A stretch of DNA of 64,000 nt. It comes from Pseudomonas cerasi (lineage in GTDB: Bacteria; Pseudomonadota; Gammaproteobacteria; Pseudomonadales; Pseudomonadaceae). This document shows, piece after piece, positions 37,428-46,578 of the stretch. How positions within the stretch are numbered: position 1 is the first letter of the stretch; each line of letters opens with the position of its first letter. Below the pieces are notes generated by a model that searched no databases, had not been told where the DNA came from, and worked only from the letters and a program-made list of their open reading frames with translations. The stretch spans positions 1,175,001-1,239,000 of the forward strand of contig NZ_LT222319.1 in the NCBI RefSeq assembly GCF_900074915.1. Direction: 5' to 3'. A program made the position numbers and the translations under genes.

Positions 37428-38426
37428 ATGAAACATCTCTCTGCCGGAGGCTGGCTGCGATCCCTTGCCGTGGTGCTGTTACTGCATCCGGCTTCCACTT
37501 TCGCGCTGATCTGTACCACTCAAGGGACGGGCGAAACTGAAATTCACGATGACCTGAGCAGTTCGGTGGCAATCCCGGAGTCGAGTCCTGACGGGGAAGT
37601 GGTATGGCGTTCCGAACCCCTGACTGTTCAGGTCGAATGCGCGAGAGAGGGCTGGCAGTCCGGCGCGGAGGAGATTTTTATCTACCTGAATCCGGACAAT
37701 CGTTTGATCGGTCAGGGGATTCGCGCCGGGATGACGCTGCAGGGCATCGATCACCTGCAAGGCGGTGGACGGATCAGTACCGGGAGCTACCTGCCGATGT
37801 GTCGTGAGGGTGAGAGCACGCTCGACAACTGCCCTAAGGTGCGCTTCAGCCTGGCGTTTTCGGTGTTCATCCAGAAGTTCGGCGCTACACCGTCCTCCGG
37901 CGTGGCCAGTGATCTGCTCGATTACCGGTTTTTTCAGCTGGGCGGCGCGACAGACCCGAGTCGGCTGTCAGGGCGCAGCCTCAGTTATGTGATCAATAAC
38001 CTGCGGGGGCTGAGGTTCGTGGCCTGCGATGCCGATCTCCAAGTGCTCCCGGAAAGCGTGGAATTTGGCGATGTTGCGATACATCAGGTAGCCATTGGCA
38101 AAGTGACTGCCACCCAGACATTCTCCCTGCTGACCAGTCGCAGCTGCGATTCGCCCTTCAGCATCGACGCGCGTTTCAGGCCGGTGACAGGCACTCTGTC
38201 TGGCGAGCTGCTGATCCCTGTCGGTAATGATTCGTTGGGGATCCGGATGACCAGCGCAGTCAATGGTCAGCCGTTACGCTACAACGAACCCTTCCATCTG
38301 GCGGAATTGCTGGGCGAAACCAACACTGCCAGGGCGGACTTCAATGCCGAACTGCTATGGAACACCAGCACGCCACGGCCCGGACCGTTCAATGCCGAAG
38401 TGATGGTCGATCTGTTCTACAAATGA
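37428..38426 (+). CDS. Fimbrial tip protein / adhesin-like subunit
   Basis: The 332-residue product has a signal peptide (LRSLAVVLLLHPASTFA) followed by ICTTQGTGETEI. It is twice the length of a pilin: an N-terminal domain of about 190 residues with several cysteines and a C-terminal pilin-like domain (VACDADLQVLPESVEFGDVA, SLLTSRSCDSPFSIDARF) ending EVMVDLFYK. This two-domain layout is that of tip adhesins. It ends the fimbrial operon. The receptor cannot be inferred. Confidence 0.8.
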   Translation: MKHLSAGGWLRSLAVVLLLHPASTFALICTTQGTGETEIHDDLSSSVAIPESSPDGEVVWRSEPLTVQVECAREGWQSGAEEIFIYLNPDNRLIGQGIRAGMTLQGIDHLQGGGRISTGSYLPMCREGESTLDNCPKVRFSLAFSVFIQKFGATPSSGVASDLLDYRFFQLGGATDPSRLSGRSLSYVINNLRGLRFVACDADLQVLPESVEFGDVAIHQVAIGKVTATQTFSLLTSRSCDSPFSIDARFRPVTGTLSGELLIPVGNDSLGIRMTSAVNGQPLRYNEPFHLAELLGETNTARADFNAELLWNTSTPRPGPFNAEVMVDLFYK

Positions 38427-38519
38427 CGGCGACAGGAGGCTCGGGCGGTTGTGCGGCGATTGATGTATGCTGCGCGGCCGCGGGCATTTGCCCGGCCAAT
38501 TCGACTTTCTGGTGACACC

Positions 38520-38744
38520 ATGACCACTCCTGAACAACCCCCTGTTCAAGACGCCGCAGCCGACTCCGCCGCAGACACTGAAAAGAAGGCTGTCATTGCG
38601 CCTTTCAGCTTTCCGTTCAAGCCTTCGGAGTTTGCCCAGGCCAAAAAGGAGCCGGCGTGGCATCAGAAAACCAACAAGCACGGCCACCACAAGACCCCGG
38701 GCGCAGCGCCGGCCGGCACCCGCAGGTCGATGGGCAAGCGCTGA
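38520..38744 (+). CDS. Small proline- and lysine-rich conserved protein
   Basis: The 74-residue product starts MTTPEQPPVQDAAADSAADT, with an acidic-alanine-rich N half and a basic C half (KKEPAWHQKTNKHGHHKTPG... RRSMGKR). It has no signal peptide or membrane segment and looks intrinsically disordered, possibly nucleic-acid binding. The ATG at 38520 is chosen over longer in-frame starts because the acidic N terminus begins there. Function is unknown; I recall similar short proteins in other pseudomonads but cannot confirm a family. Confidence 0.65.
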   Translation: MTTPEQPPVQDAAADSAADTEKKAVIAPFSFPFKPSEFAQAKKEPAWHQKTNKHGHHKTPGAAPAGTRRSMGKR

Positions 38745-38761
38745 TTGCCTGATTGATCCTG

Positions 38762-39517
38762 TCAGGCAGCCTGCAACGGGATGAACAGGTAGGAAACCGG
38801 CTGCCGGTCAGTCACTTCGGCACCTTCCTGTTGCAGGGTGTCCAGGACGTGCTGGCCGGCCACGTGAAACTTCCACTTCGAGCCCTGGGCTCGCTCATCC
38901 TGCGCAGGATTTGCGACTTCTTCGATGGCAGCGGCAAACGCGCCCATGTCCGGCAGATAGGCGACGAAACCGTTGCCCTTGAGGGCGGTGGTACGGATGC
39001 CGAGCTTCTGGCAAATCAGCTGTTTGGTCTCTATCTCATCCCGGTCGGCCTGACGCGACTGTTCGATCAGGTCTATCAGTTGCGTATCGACCAGCCTGTC
39101 GTTGACGATCAGGTCAGGACCCTGCTCCCAGGACTCTGGCGGGCAGCCTTTGCTGTCCGGGCGTAACGGAATGTGCGGGTTGATCTCCATCGGATAGATT
39201 CGGCACACCAGCGGCCGACGCTCGTAGATGCGGCACAGGTTCTTCTCGTCAAGATTCCGGCAGCGCCCCACGTTGTAGGCCGCGAAGGTGATCGCCACGA
39301 AGGCTGTCGTGCTGCCACTGCTCACCTCGGTCGAGCGACGGCTGGCATGGGTCAGCTGGGTCTCGGAGACCCCGTAGCCATTGCTCAAAAATGCCTCGGT
39401 CAGAACGATGACGTTGCCGCCATCTGCTGCCCACTGCGTGGCTTCGCCGAGCGTCAGCGGTACGTGATGGTCGGTGCAACAGCCGCCACAACCCACGCAG
39501 GAAAACTTGGTGTTCAT
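38762..39517 (-). CDS. YkgJ-type cysteine-cluster protein
   Basis: The 251-residue product carries the Fe/Zn-binding cysteine cluster at its N terminus (KFSCVGCGGCCTDHHVPLT) and further cysteines in VGRCRNLDEKNLCRIYERRP and LVCRIYPMEIN, matching the YkgJ/UPF0153 family. The family probably coordinates iron or zinc; no enzymatic activity is established. The region just upstream of its start contains interlocked inverted repeats (see the leader feature), so expression may be controlled at the RNA level. It is convergent with the small basic protein gene. Confidence 0.88.
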   Translation of the reverse strand: MNTKFSCVGCGGCCTDHHVPLTLGEATQWAADGGNVIVLTEAFLSNGYGVSETQLTHASRRSTEVSSGSTTAFVAITFAAYNVGRCRNLDEKNLCRIYERRPLVCRIYPMEINPHIPLRPDSKGCPPESWEQGPDLIVNDRLVDTQLIDLIEQSRQADRDEIETKQLICQKLGIRTTALKGNGFVAYLPDMGAFAAAIEEVANPAQDERAQGSKWKFHVAGQHVLDTLQQEGAEVTDRQPVSYLFIPLQAA

Positions 39518-39536
39518 TATCTCGATGATCCGTCGA

Positions 39537-39600
39537 AGAGGTATGTGGTGGGCGACAACAATTGGTCACTCACTTGCTTGATACCTCTCCGGAAGCAAGT
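39537..39600 (-). promoter_or_regulatory. Interlocked inverted repeats in the YkgJ gene leader
   Basis: Two perfect 8-bp stems are possible: AGAGGTAT (39537-39544) with ATACCTCT (39581-39588), and ACTTGCTT (39572-39579) with AAGCAAGT (39593-39600). The arms alternate, so in RNA they could form an H-type pseudoknot. The structure would end 20 bases before the YkgJ start codon. Confidence 0.45.
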
Positions 39601-39634
39601 TGTGCGCCAGTCGCCGGGCGGGTCAACAGCGCGT

Positions 39635-40096
39635 TCAGGCTGCAGGGATGTCGAAACGCTTGAGATAGGCCATTGCGGATTTCTCATAAAGACGCCGCGC
39701 CGCCAGGTTGTTTTCCATGACGTGAAGGTCGACAGATGCTTCGTTGCGCGTACGCAGATGGACGAACAGGTGATTGAGCAGGGCGTGGCCGATCCCGCTG
39801 TGTCGCACACCAGGGTGCACGACCAAGTCCCTGATGAATGCGCTGGTCCAGCACACGATCACACCGACTACCGTTGCATCACGCATGGCCAGAAAGCACA
39901 GCGACGGGTCGCATTCCGGATCGTGTTCGAAGGCGGCCAGCCAGTCCGGATAATCCGGAACGCAGCCTGCCGCGCTGCCGTAACCCAGGGTCAGCAGGCG
40001 ATGAACCTCTGAGGCTCGCTCAATGGTGAAGGGGTGTGGCTGGATGCCATGCGGCCAGGCTGCGAATGATACTGGCACTGCAAGATCCCGACGCAT
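39635..40096 (-). CDS. GNAT family acetyltransferase
   Basis: The 153-residue product has the GNAT acetyl-CoA binding pattern: FIRDLVVHPGVRHSGIGHALLNHLF (motif A with the pyrophosphate loop, here RHSGIG) followed by VMENNLAARRLYEKSAMAYL (motif B). The start at ATG 40096 is chosen because residues before it in the longer frame are non-conserved and would extend towards the CheV gene. The substrate is unknown. It lies downstream of the CheV-type gene on the same strand with a 65-bp gap. Confidence 0.85.
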   Translation of the reverse strand: MRRDLAVPVSFAAWPHGIQPHPFTIERASEVHRLLTLGYGSAAGCVPDYPDWLAAFEHDPECDPSLCFLAMRDATVVGVIVCWTSAFIRDLVVHPGVRHSGIGHALLNHLFVHLRTRNEASVDLHVMENNLAARRLYEKSAMAYLKRFDIPAA

Positions 40097-40161
40097 CAGC
40101 CAGTAATGCGCGGCGGATGCGTCGGTCAGGTTCGGACGTTGTGTCGCTGTGCGCTCAGGGA

Positions 40162-41058
40162 TCAGAGCCCTTGGGCGACCACCGTACGTGCGGCCTCGAT
40201 CAGGCATTTGGTCAACTCGGGTGACGAGAACTTGGTCAACACGGCATTGGCCCCGGCGACCTGGGACTTCTCGCTGTTCATCGCGCTATCGAGCGAGGTG
40301 TGCAGCAGAATGTACAGGTCACTGAAGTCCGGCGTATCCCGGAGTGTGCGGGTGAGGGCGTAGCCGTCCATTTCCGACATCTCGATATCGGAAACCACCA
40401 CGTTGATCTGCCGTGCAGTGCCCTGCAGGTCGAGCAGAACATCGATAGCTTCTTTGGCACTGCGCGCCGTGTGGCATTCGATGCCGAGATTACGCAAGGT
40501 AATGATCGACTGCTGCAGGGCAACCTGGCTGTCATCGACGACCAGAATCCGCGCCTTGCTCAGCAGTTCCGCATCCTCTTTGGCCAGCTCCGTCGATTGC
40601 ACGACGATCTGCGCAGGGGCGATGCCGTGGATCACCTTTTCGATGTCCAGCACCTGCACCAGCACGCCGTCGACCTGAGTGACCCCGGTGATGAACGACT
40701 TGCTGCTCGACCCGTAGGGCGGCGGACGGATATCGGTGGTCAGGCAATGCACAATCTTGCTGACGGCCTGAACGTGCAGGCCCTGCTTCGAGCGACTGAC
40801 ATCCGTGACGATCAGGCAGCCACCGTCGGGATCGGCCAGCGGACGCTCGCCGATCGCACGACTCAGATCGATAACCGACAGTGACGAGCCACGTAACGTC
40901 GCGATGCCTTTGACGTGCGGGTGCGATTCGGGAAGATGGGTCAGGGGAGGGCAGGGGATAATCTCGCTGACCTTGAGCAGGTTGATCGCCATCAGCTTGC
41001 CGCTGCGCAACGTGAAGAGGAGCAGCGAAAGTGAATCTGCTCGGACGTTCTTGGACAT
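40162..41058 (-). CDS. CheV-type chemotaxis coupling protein
   Basis: The 298-residue product fuses a CheW-like domain (about 10-150; LLLFTLRSGKLMAINLLKVSEI, VKGIATLRGSSLSVIDLSRAIG) to a receiver domain (about 170-298; ILVVDDSQVALQQSI, phosphoacceptor aspartate in VVVSDIEMSEMDGY, threonine in LLHTSL, lysine in LTKFSS). CheV couples chemoreceptors to CheA and may buffer phosphate. The ATG at 41058 (MSKNVRADS) is chosen as the family start; 38 upstream in-frame residues are not conserved. No other chemotaxis genes are adjacent. Confidence 0.9.
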   Translation of the reverse strand: MSKNVRADSLSLLLFTLRSGKLMAINLLKVSEIIPCPPLTHLPESHPHVKGIATLRGSSLSVIDLSRAIGERPLADPDGGCLIVTDVSRSKQGLHVQAVSKIVHCLTTDIRPPPYGSSSKSFITGVTQVDGVLVQVLDIEKVIHGIAPAQIVVQSTELAKEDAELLSKARILVVDDSQVALQQSIITLRNLGIECHTARSAKEAIDVLLDLQGTARQINVVVSDIEMSEMDGYALTRTLRDTPDFSDLYILLHTSLDSAMNSEKSQVAGANAVLTKFSSPELTKCLIEAARTVVAQGL

Positions 41059-41669
41059 ATGAACCTTCTGGCTGTAGGTGTTTCGTCGCCTGGTAGCGGC
41101 AAACAACTTTCTATGACAGGTTATCGACCTGAGACGGGCTGGCTTGAGGATTTTTAACCGACAGCCGAGCACGCCGTCCGCTTGCCATTGGAAGTCGTTG
41201 CACTACACCGCGGCGGGCCCGACAAACTGACTGCCCACGTCCCGATAGTGGCAGTCTGGCTTCGGTTGCGTCAAACCGGAGGAGGGCGGCAGATTGTCGC
41301 TCTCTGCATTCCGACAACCTGCGTCGCGGGTTCGCACGCAGTAGTGCTTTGCCAGAAAGGCACCCTGCGACAAAATACCGCAGCTATATATAGAAGAAGA
41401 GCTGCGACAAACTGACGCACCCCTCTATATATAGAAGGGCATTGCTTCCGGCTCCCGCAAAAACGTCCTGTCGGTCGTGGATCTGCCGACGCGCAGACCA
41501 TCCGGCTGGCAAATGCGTCCGTATGGCTGGCCAATGCTTGAGTTGCCGGATCAGACAGATGATCATCGCGCACGCCTCGGCTCAGCCAGGCCGTCCACCC
41601 CCGTTCAGGTTGCTGACGCACGCTGCATGGCGTTGACCAACCCTTTCATCAGTTCAGTAAGGTATGTGA
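41059..41669. other. Repeat-rich non-coding region before dsbB
   Basis: About 610 bp without a supported gene. CGACAAACTGAC occurs twice exactly (41220-41231 and 41406-41417) with shorter CGACAA versions at 41312 and 41369 and an inverse copy (TTGTCG) near 41294. CTATATATAGAAG occurs twice exactly (41385-41397 and 41426-41438), each inside a hairpin. A further hairpin GACTGCCCAC/GTGGCAGTC is at 41229-41256. It may hold a regulator-binding array or a small RNA gene. Confidence 0.5.
41366..41438. repeat. Imperfect tandem repeat with TATATATA cores
   Basis: Two units, 41366-41397 and 41403-41438, both start CTGCGACAAA and end with the identical 13-mer CTATATATAGAAG, with divergent middles. In unit 1 CGCAGCT pairs with AGCTGCG across the core; in unit 2 CCCT pairs with AGGG. 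Confidence 0.65.
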
Positions 41670-42179
41670 ATGAGCGACAACACGTTGTACCTGAGACGCG
41701 AAAAGCGCTTTCTGGTTTTGCTGGGGATTATCTGCCTGGCGCTGATCGGCGGCGCCCTGTACATGCAGATCGTCCTGGGCGAAGCGCCTTGCCCGTTGTG
41801 CATCCTGCAGCGTTACGCGCTGTTGTTCATCGCCATTTTTGCGTTCATCGGCGCGGCCATGCCCGGGCGTCGCAGCGTCACGGCGTTTGAAACCCTGGTT
41901 ACCCTCAGCGCCCTTGGCGGCATTGCCGCGGCCGGCCGGCATGTCTGGATCCTCGCCCATCCGTCCGACAGCTGCGGTATCGACGTGCTGCAGCCAATTG
42001 TCGATGGCCTGCCATTGGCTACACTGTTCCCTACAGGGTTTCAGGTCAGCGGTTTCTGCACGACGCCATATCCGCCGGTTCTCGGATTGTCACTCGCGCA
42101 ATGGGCGCTGACGGCGTTTGTCCTGACCGCAGTTCTGGTACCGGCGTGCATCATTCGCAATCGCCGCAAACCTTACTAA
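41670..42179 (+). CDS. dsbB: Disulfide bond formation protein B
   Basis: The 169-residue product is a four-helix inner-membrane protein that re-oxidises DsbA and passes electrons to quinone. The first redox pair is in APCPLCILQRY; the second pair lies in the second periplasmic loop (DSCGIDVLQPIV ... VSGFCTTPYPP). Membrane segments are at about 12-32, 43-62, 68-87 and 142-162. It ends at a terminator and stands upstream of the cyo operon, which shares the quinone pool, though they are not co-transcribed. Confidence 0.92.
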   Translation: MSDNTLYLRREKRFLVLLGIICLALIGGALYMQIVLGEAPCPLCILQRYALLFIAIFAFIGAAMPGRRSVTAFETLVTLSALGGIAAAGRHVWILAHPSDSCGIDVLQPIVDGLPLATLFPTGFQVSGFCTTPYPPVLGLSLAQWALTAFVLTAVLVPACIIRNRRKPY

Positions 42180-42202
42180 CTACAGGGGCTTTCGCAAAAA
42201 AT

Positions 42203-42226
42203 GCCCCGTGAATACGGGGCTTTTTT
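42203..42226 (+). terminator. Rho-independent terminator after dsbB
   Basis: GCCCCGT-GAAT-ACGGGGC hairpin followed by six T residues, 23 bp past the dsbB stop. Confidence 0.9.
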
Positions 42227-42642
42227 CGAGTGAAATGAGGCGTTTGCAAGACGATTGTTACGCATATAGAGAATAACTGTTACAAAATTAGGCATAGTCA
42301 TTAAAAATTTACGTATCTACAATCCCCGTCACTTGTCGTTCAGCTTGGCCGAACGATCAGCATTTTGAGGCTTGGAGCGTCCCCTGTGCACTCTGAACAG
42401 GCAGCGCAACGCTTGCCTCTGAGGGCGTATAATGGCCGCGTCGAAAGCGTCTGCCCGAAGTTTTGGGCAGTTCCAGCAACTCAAAAAACAAGAATCCATA
42501 GCTAAACCCGGACTTGTCGATACGCCGCTGTGCGTACTGGCGGCCCTTGTTCAATTCAAAAAAATTAGCCGGCACTGGCAGGGCGAAGTGTTGGCGGTCG
42601 AAACCCAACTGCACCGCGCAAGCTGCTTTTAGAGGTCGTGAA
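42227..42642 (+). promoter_or_regulatory. Leader and promoter region of the cyo operon
   Basis: About 416 bp with no supported gene. It includes an AT-rich stretch (42250-42320), a TATAAT -10-like element at 42428-42433 without a good -35 hexamer, and a CTGCCC/GGGCAG hairpin (42450-42469) downstream of it. The long leader suggests post-transcriptional or multi-factor control. I see no convincing ANR box. Confidence 0.45.
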
Positions 42643-43584
42643 ATGAGTAAAAAAAGGTACCCCAGGTTTTTTGGCTTCTTGGCCCTTTTCTGTATGCTTT
42701 TGCTCAGTGGATGCGATGGCGTACCTCTGCTCGATCCAAAAGGGCAGGTGGGTATCGAGCAGCGGAACCTGATCGTAATCGCAACGTTGCTGATGCTGAT
42801 TGTCGTGATCCCGGTCATCCTGATGACCCTGATCTTCGCCTGGAAGTATCGCGCGTCGAACAAGGCCGCCAAGTACACGCCGGACTGGTCTCACTCCACC
42901 AAGATCGAAATCGCAGTCTGGGGCGTACCCATGCTGTTGCTGGTCTTCCTGGGGTACATCACTTACGTTTCGACTCACTCGCTGGACCCTTACCGTCCGC
43001 TTGATTCGGACGTCAAGCCGGTCACCATCCAGGCGATCTCGGTTGACTGGAAATGGGTATTCGTCTATCCGGACTACGGCATCGCCACGGTCAACAAGAT
43101 CGTGTTCCCTGCCAAGACTCCGATCAACTTCCAGGTGACCTCCGACAGCGTGATGAACTCGTTCTTCATCCCGGGTCTGGGTGGTCAGATCTACGCGATG
43201 GCGGGCATGCACACCAAGCTGCATCTCATTGCCAACGAGAATCACGAATTCAACGGTATTTCGGCCAACTACAGTGGCGCAGGCTTTACCGGCATGAAGT
43301 TCAAGGCCATCGCTACCAGCCAGGCTGATTTCGACAGCTGGGTCAGCGAAGTCAAGAGCTCACCTAAAAAGCTTGGCACGGCCGAATACGCCGAGTTGAT
43401 CAAGCCGAGCGAACGCAACCCTGTCGAACTCTTTTCCTCGGTCACCCCGAACCTGTTCCAGATCGTCATCGACAAGTATGAAGGTATGAATCCAGGCAAG
43501 AAGGTTGTTGCTGGTGAGAAGGAAGTGGCCGGTGACGCTGGTGCGGAAAAAGGCAAAAATTCAGCTGCTGGGGCAGAGGAGTAA
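42643..43584 (+). CDS. cyoA: Cytochrome bo3 quinol oxidase subunit II
   Basis: The 313-residue product begins with a lipoprotein signal ([16 protein letters not shown]; lipobox LSGC), two membrane helices (about 42-65 and 85-107), and a periplasmic cupredoxin domain ([37 protein letters not shown]) that lacks the CuA ligands, as expected for a quinol rather than cytochrome c oxidase. The C terminus is an Ala/Lys/Glu-rich tail. It opens cyoABCDE, which reduces oxygen with electrons from ubiquinol and pumps protons. Confidence 0.95.
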   Translation: MSKKRYPRFFGFLALFCMLLLSGCDGVPLLDPKGQVGIEQRNLIVIATLLMLIVVIPVILMTLIFAWKYRASNKAAKYTPDWSHSTKIEIAVWGVPMLLLVFLGYITYVSTHSLDPYRPLDSDVKPVTIQAISVDWKWVFVYPDYGIATVNKIVFPAKTPINFQVTSDSVMNSFFIPGLGGQIYAMAGMHTKLHLIANENHEFNGISANYSGAGFTGMKFKAIATSQADFDSWVSEVKSSPKKLGTAEYAELIKPSERNPVELFSSVTPNLFQIVIDKYEGMNPGKKVVAGEKEVAGDAGAEKGKNSAAGAEE

Positions 43585-43587
43585 ACG

Positions 43588-45600
43588 ATGTTTGGCAAAT
43601 TAAGTCTGGAAGCGGTGCCGTTCCACGAGCCCATAGTCATGGTGACACTTGCCATGATCGCGCTCGGCGGCATTGCGGTTGTCGGGTTGATCACCTATTT
43701 CCGCAAGTGGACGTACTTGTGGTCTGAATGGCTGACCTCTGTCGACCACAAGAAAATCGGCGTGATGTACATCGTCGTTGCCATGGTCATGCTGCTGCGC
43801 GGTTTTGCCGACGCCATCATGATGCGTACCCAACTGGCGATGGCCCAGAACGGTTCCGAAGGGTTCCTTCCGCCTGAACACTATGACCAGATCTTCACCG
43901 CTCACGGTGTGATCATGATCATCTTCATGGCGATGCCGTTCTTCACGGGTCTGATGAACATCGTTCTGCCTCTGCAGATCGGCGCTCGCGACGTGGCGTT
44001 CCCGTTCCTGAACTCCCTGAGCTTCTGGCTGCTGGTCGCAGGTATGCTGCTGATCAACATCTCCCTGGGTGTCGGTGAGTTCGCCAAGACCGGCTGGGTC
44101 GCGTATCCGCCTCTCTCCGGGTTGCAATACAGTCCTGGCGTAGGGGTTGACTACTACATCTGGGCGCTACAGTTATCCGGGTTAGGTACGACGCTGACGG
44201 GGGTAAACTTCCTCGTGACCGTTCTGAAGATGCGTACCCCTGGCATGAAACTGATGGACATGCCGATCTTCACCTGGACCTGCACCTGGGCAAACATCCT
44301 GATCGTGGCTTCGTTCCCGATCCTGACCGCTACCCTGGCGTTCCTGACCCTTGACCGCTACCTTGACTTCCACATTTTCACGAACGAAATGGGCGGTAAC
44401 CCCATGATGTACGTGAACCTGTTCTGGGCGTGGGGTCACCCTGAGGTGTACATCCTGATCCTGCCGGCCTTCGGCGTGTTCTCGGAAGTCATCTCGACGT
44501 TCTCCGGCAAGCGTCTGTTCGGCCACAAGTCGATGATCTTCGCCTCCGGTGCGATCTGTATCCTGGGCTTCATGGTCTGGCTGCACCACTTCTTCACCAT
44601 GGGTGCGGGTGCCAACGTCAACGCCTTCTTCGGTCTGGCGACGATGCTGATCGCGATCCCGACGGGTGTGAAGCTGTTCAACTGGCTGTTCACGATGTAT
44701 CAGGGCCGTCTGCGCTTCACTCCGCCGGTACTCTGGACCCTGGGTTTCATGGTCACCTTCTCGATCGGCGGCATGACCGGCGTTCTGCTGGCGATCCCGG
44801 GTGCTGACTTCGTGCTGCACAACAGCCTGTTCGTGATCGCTCACTTCCACAACGTCATCATCGGCGGTGCGGTATTCGGTTACATCGCCGGCTTCGCGTT
44901 CTGGTTCCCTAAAGCGTTCGGTTTCACCCTGAACGAGAAGTGGGGCAAGGCTGCGTTCTGGTTCTGGATCGTCGGCTTCTTCGTCGCATTCATGCCGCTG
45001 TACGCGCTGGGCTTCCTGGGCATGACTCGTCGTCTGAACGCTACCGACATGCCAGAGTGGAACATCTACCTGGACGTCGCGCTGTTCGGTGCGGTTCTGA
45101 TTGCAATGGGTATCGCTTCGCAGCTGATCCAGCTGTTCGTGAGTATCCGTGACCGCGACAACAACCGCGATCTGACCGGTGACCCATGGAATGGCCATAC
45201 CCTGGAATGGTCCACGTCTTCGCCTCCACCGTTCTACAACTTTGCCGAGCTGCCAAAAGCTGACGACATTGACGCGTTCACCGACGCAAAACTTGCCGGC
45301 ACCGCTTACAAGGTTCCTGCCCGCTACTCGGCGATCCACATGCCTAACAACACGCCGACCGGCCTGTACATGGGTATGTTGCTGACGGTCTTCGGCTTTG
45401 CATTCATCTGGCACATCTGGTGGCTGGTAGGCGCAAGCCTGGTTGCGACCATTGCAGTCTTCGTTGCTCACGCTGTCCGTGACGACCAGGGCTACATGGT
45501 GCCTGCTGAAGATGTAGCGCGTATTGAAGGTGAGCATCACAAGGTCCTGGCGGCCAATGGTGCATACACTCCTGTCAAGTCCTCGCTGGAACAGGTTTAA
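43588..45600 (+). CDS. cyoB: Cytochrome bo3 quinol oxidase subunit I
   Basis: The 670-residue product is the heme-copper catalytic subunit, with about 15 membrane helices. Visible are the heme-ligand region ending in [12 protein letters not shown], the CuB/cross-linked tyrosine motif [16 protein letters not shown], the histidine pair in WLHHFFTMG, and the heme ligands in [13 protein letters not shown]. The start is 3 bp after the cyoA stop and the stop 3 bp before cyoC. Confidence 0.96.
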   Translation: MFGKLSLEAVPFHEPIVMVTLAMIALGGIAVVGLITYFRKWTYLWSEWLTSVDHKKIGVMYIVVAMVMLLRGFADAIMMRTQLAMAQNGSEGFLPPEHYDQIFTAHGVIMIIFMAMPFFTGLMNIVLPLQIGARDVAFPFLNSLSFWLLVAGMLLINISLGVGEFAKTGWVAYPPLSGLQYSPGVGVDYYIWALQLSGLGTTLTGVNFLVTVLKMRTPGMKLMDMPIFTWTCTWANILIVASFPILTATLAFLTLDRYLDFHIFTNEMGGNPMMYVNLFWAWGHPEVYILILPAFGVFSEVISTFSGKRLFGHKSMIFASGAICILGFMVWLHHFFTMGAGANVNAFFGLATMLIAIPTGVKLFNWLFTMYQGRLRFTPPVLWTLGFMVTFSIGGMTGVLLAIPGADFVLHNSLFVIAHFHNVIIGGAVFGYIAGFAFWFPKAFGFTLNEKWGKAAFWFWIVGFFVAFMPLYALGFLGMTRRLNATDMPEWNIYLDVALFGAVLIAMGIASQLIQLFVSIRDRDNNRDLTGDPWNGHTLEWSTSSPPPFYNFAELPKADDIDAFTDAKLAGTAYKVPARYSAIHMPNNTPTGLYMGMLLTVFGFAFIWHIWWLVGASLVATIAVFVAHAVRDDQGYMVPAEDVARIEGEHHKVLAANGAYTPVKSSLEQV

Positions 45601-45603
45601 ACA

Positions 45604-46236
45604 ATGTCAAATATTGCAATCAACTCCGGAGCCCACGATCACGGTCACGACCATGATCATGGGCATGACGATCACCACGACAGCGGTGGCATGACGGTCT
45701 ACGGCTTCTGGCTGTACCTGATGACCGACTGCGTGTTGTTCGCCTCGTTCTTCGCGGTATACGCCGTGATGGTCAACAGTGTCGCGGGTGGCCCATCGGG
45801 CCAGGACATCTTCCTGCTGCCATTCGTGGCTGTGGAAACCGCGTTCCTGTTGGTCAGTAGTATCACTTACGGCTTCGCCATGCTGGCACTGTACAAGGGC
45901 AATAAAAGCCAGGTACTGGGCTGGCTGGCACTGACCTTCCTGTGCGGTGCTGCCTTCATCGGCATGGAAATCTATGAGTTCCATCACCTGATCGAAGAGG
46001 GCTACGGTCCGAGCCGCAGTGGCTTCCTGTCAGCGTTCTTCGCCCTGGTAGGCCTGCACGGTGCTCACGTGACCAGCGGTCTGATCTGGATGGCGATCAT
46101 GATGTTCCAGGTCCAGAAAAGGGGCCTGACCAACACCAACAAGACGCGCCTGAGCTGCCTGAGCCTGTTCTGGCACTTCCTGGACGTTGTCTGGATCGGC
46201 GTGTTCACCGTTGTCTATCTGATGGGAGCTTTGTAA
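45604..46236 (+). CDS. cyoC: Cytochrome bo3 quinol oxidase subunit III
   Basis: The 210-residue product has a His/Asp-rich N-terminal tail ([19 protein letters not shown]) followed by five membrane helices, including [21 protein letters not shown] and [20 protein letters not shown], matching the CyoC family. The histidine-rich tail is notable and could bind metal, possibly copper during assembly, but this is inference. The stop overlaps the cyoD start by 1 bp. Confidence 0.95.
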   Translation: MSNIAINSGAHDHGHDHDHGHDDHHDSGGMTVYGFWLYLMTDCVLFASFFAVYAVMVNSVAGGPSGQDIFLLPFVAVETAFLLVSSITYGFAMLALYKGNKSQVLGWLALTFLCGAAFIGMEIYEFHHLIEEGYGPSRSGFLSAFFALVGLHGAHVTSGLIWMAIMMFQVQKRGLTNTNKTRLSCLSLFWHFLDVVWIGVFTVVYLMGAL

Positions 46237-46568
46237 TGTCAAATTCGCATCACTCCGCTGAAGACAATAGTCACGGCTCAGTGAAGTCGTACGTCATCGG
46301 TTTCGTACTGTCGATCATCCTGACCGCCATTCCGTTTGCCCTGGTGATGTCACCTTCACTGCCGAAGGACATGACGATCGCAATCGTTCTGGTCTTCGCG
46401 ATCATCCAGATCCTGGTGCACCTGCATTACTTCCTGCATCTGGACTTCACGAGCGTGCAGCGTAACAACGTGATGGCCTTCGCCTTTACCACGATGGTTA
46501 TCGTCCTGCTGGTCGGCTTGTCGCTGTGGATCATTTTCAGCGTCCACCGCGAAATGATGGCGCATTGA
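46236..46568 (+). CDS. cyoD: Cytochrome bo3 quinol oxidase subunit IV
   Basis: The 110-residue product has three membrane helices ([60 protein letters not shown]). It is the small assembly subunit that helps CuB binding to subunit I. It overlaps cyoC by 1 bp and precedes cyoE by 10 bp. Confidence 0.95.
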   Translation: MSNSHHSAEDNSHGSVKSYVIGFVLSIILTAIPFALVMSPSLPKDMTIAIVLVFAIIQILVHLHYFLHLDFTSVQRNNVMAFAFTTMVIVLLVGLSLWIIFSVHREMMAH

Positions 46569-46578
46569 GGAATACCAG

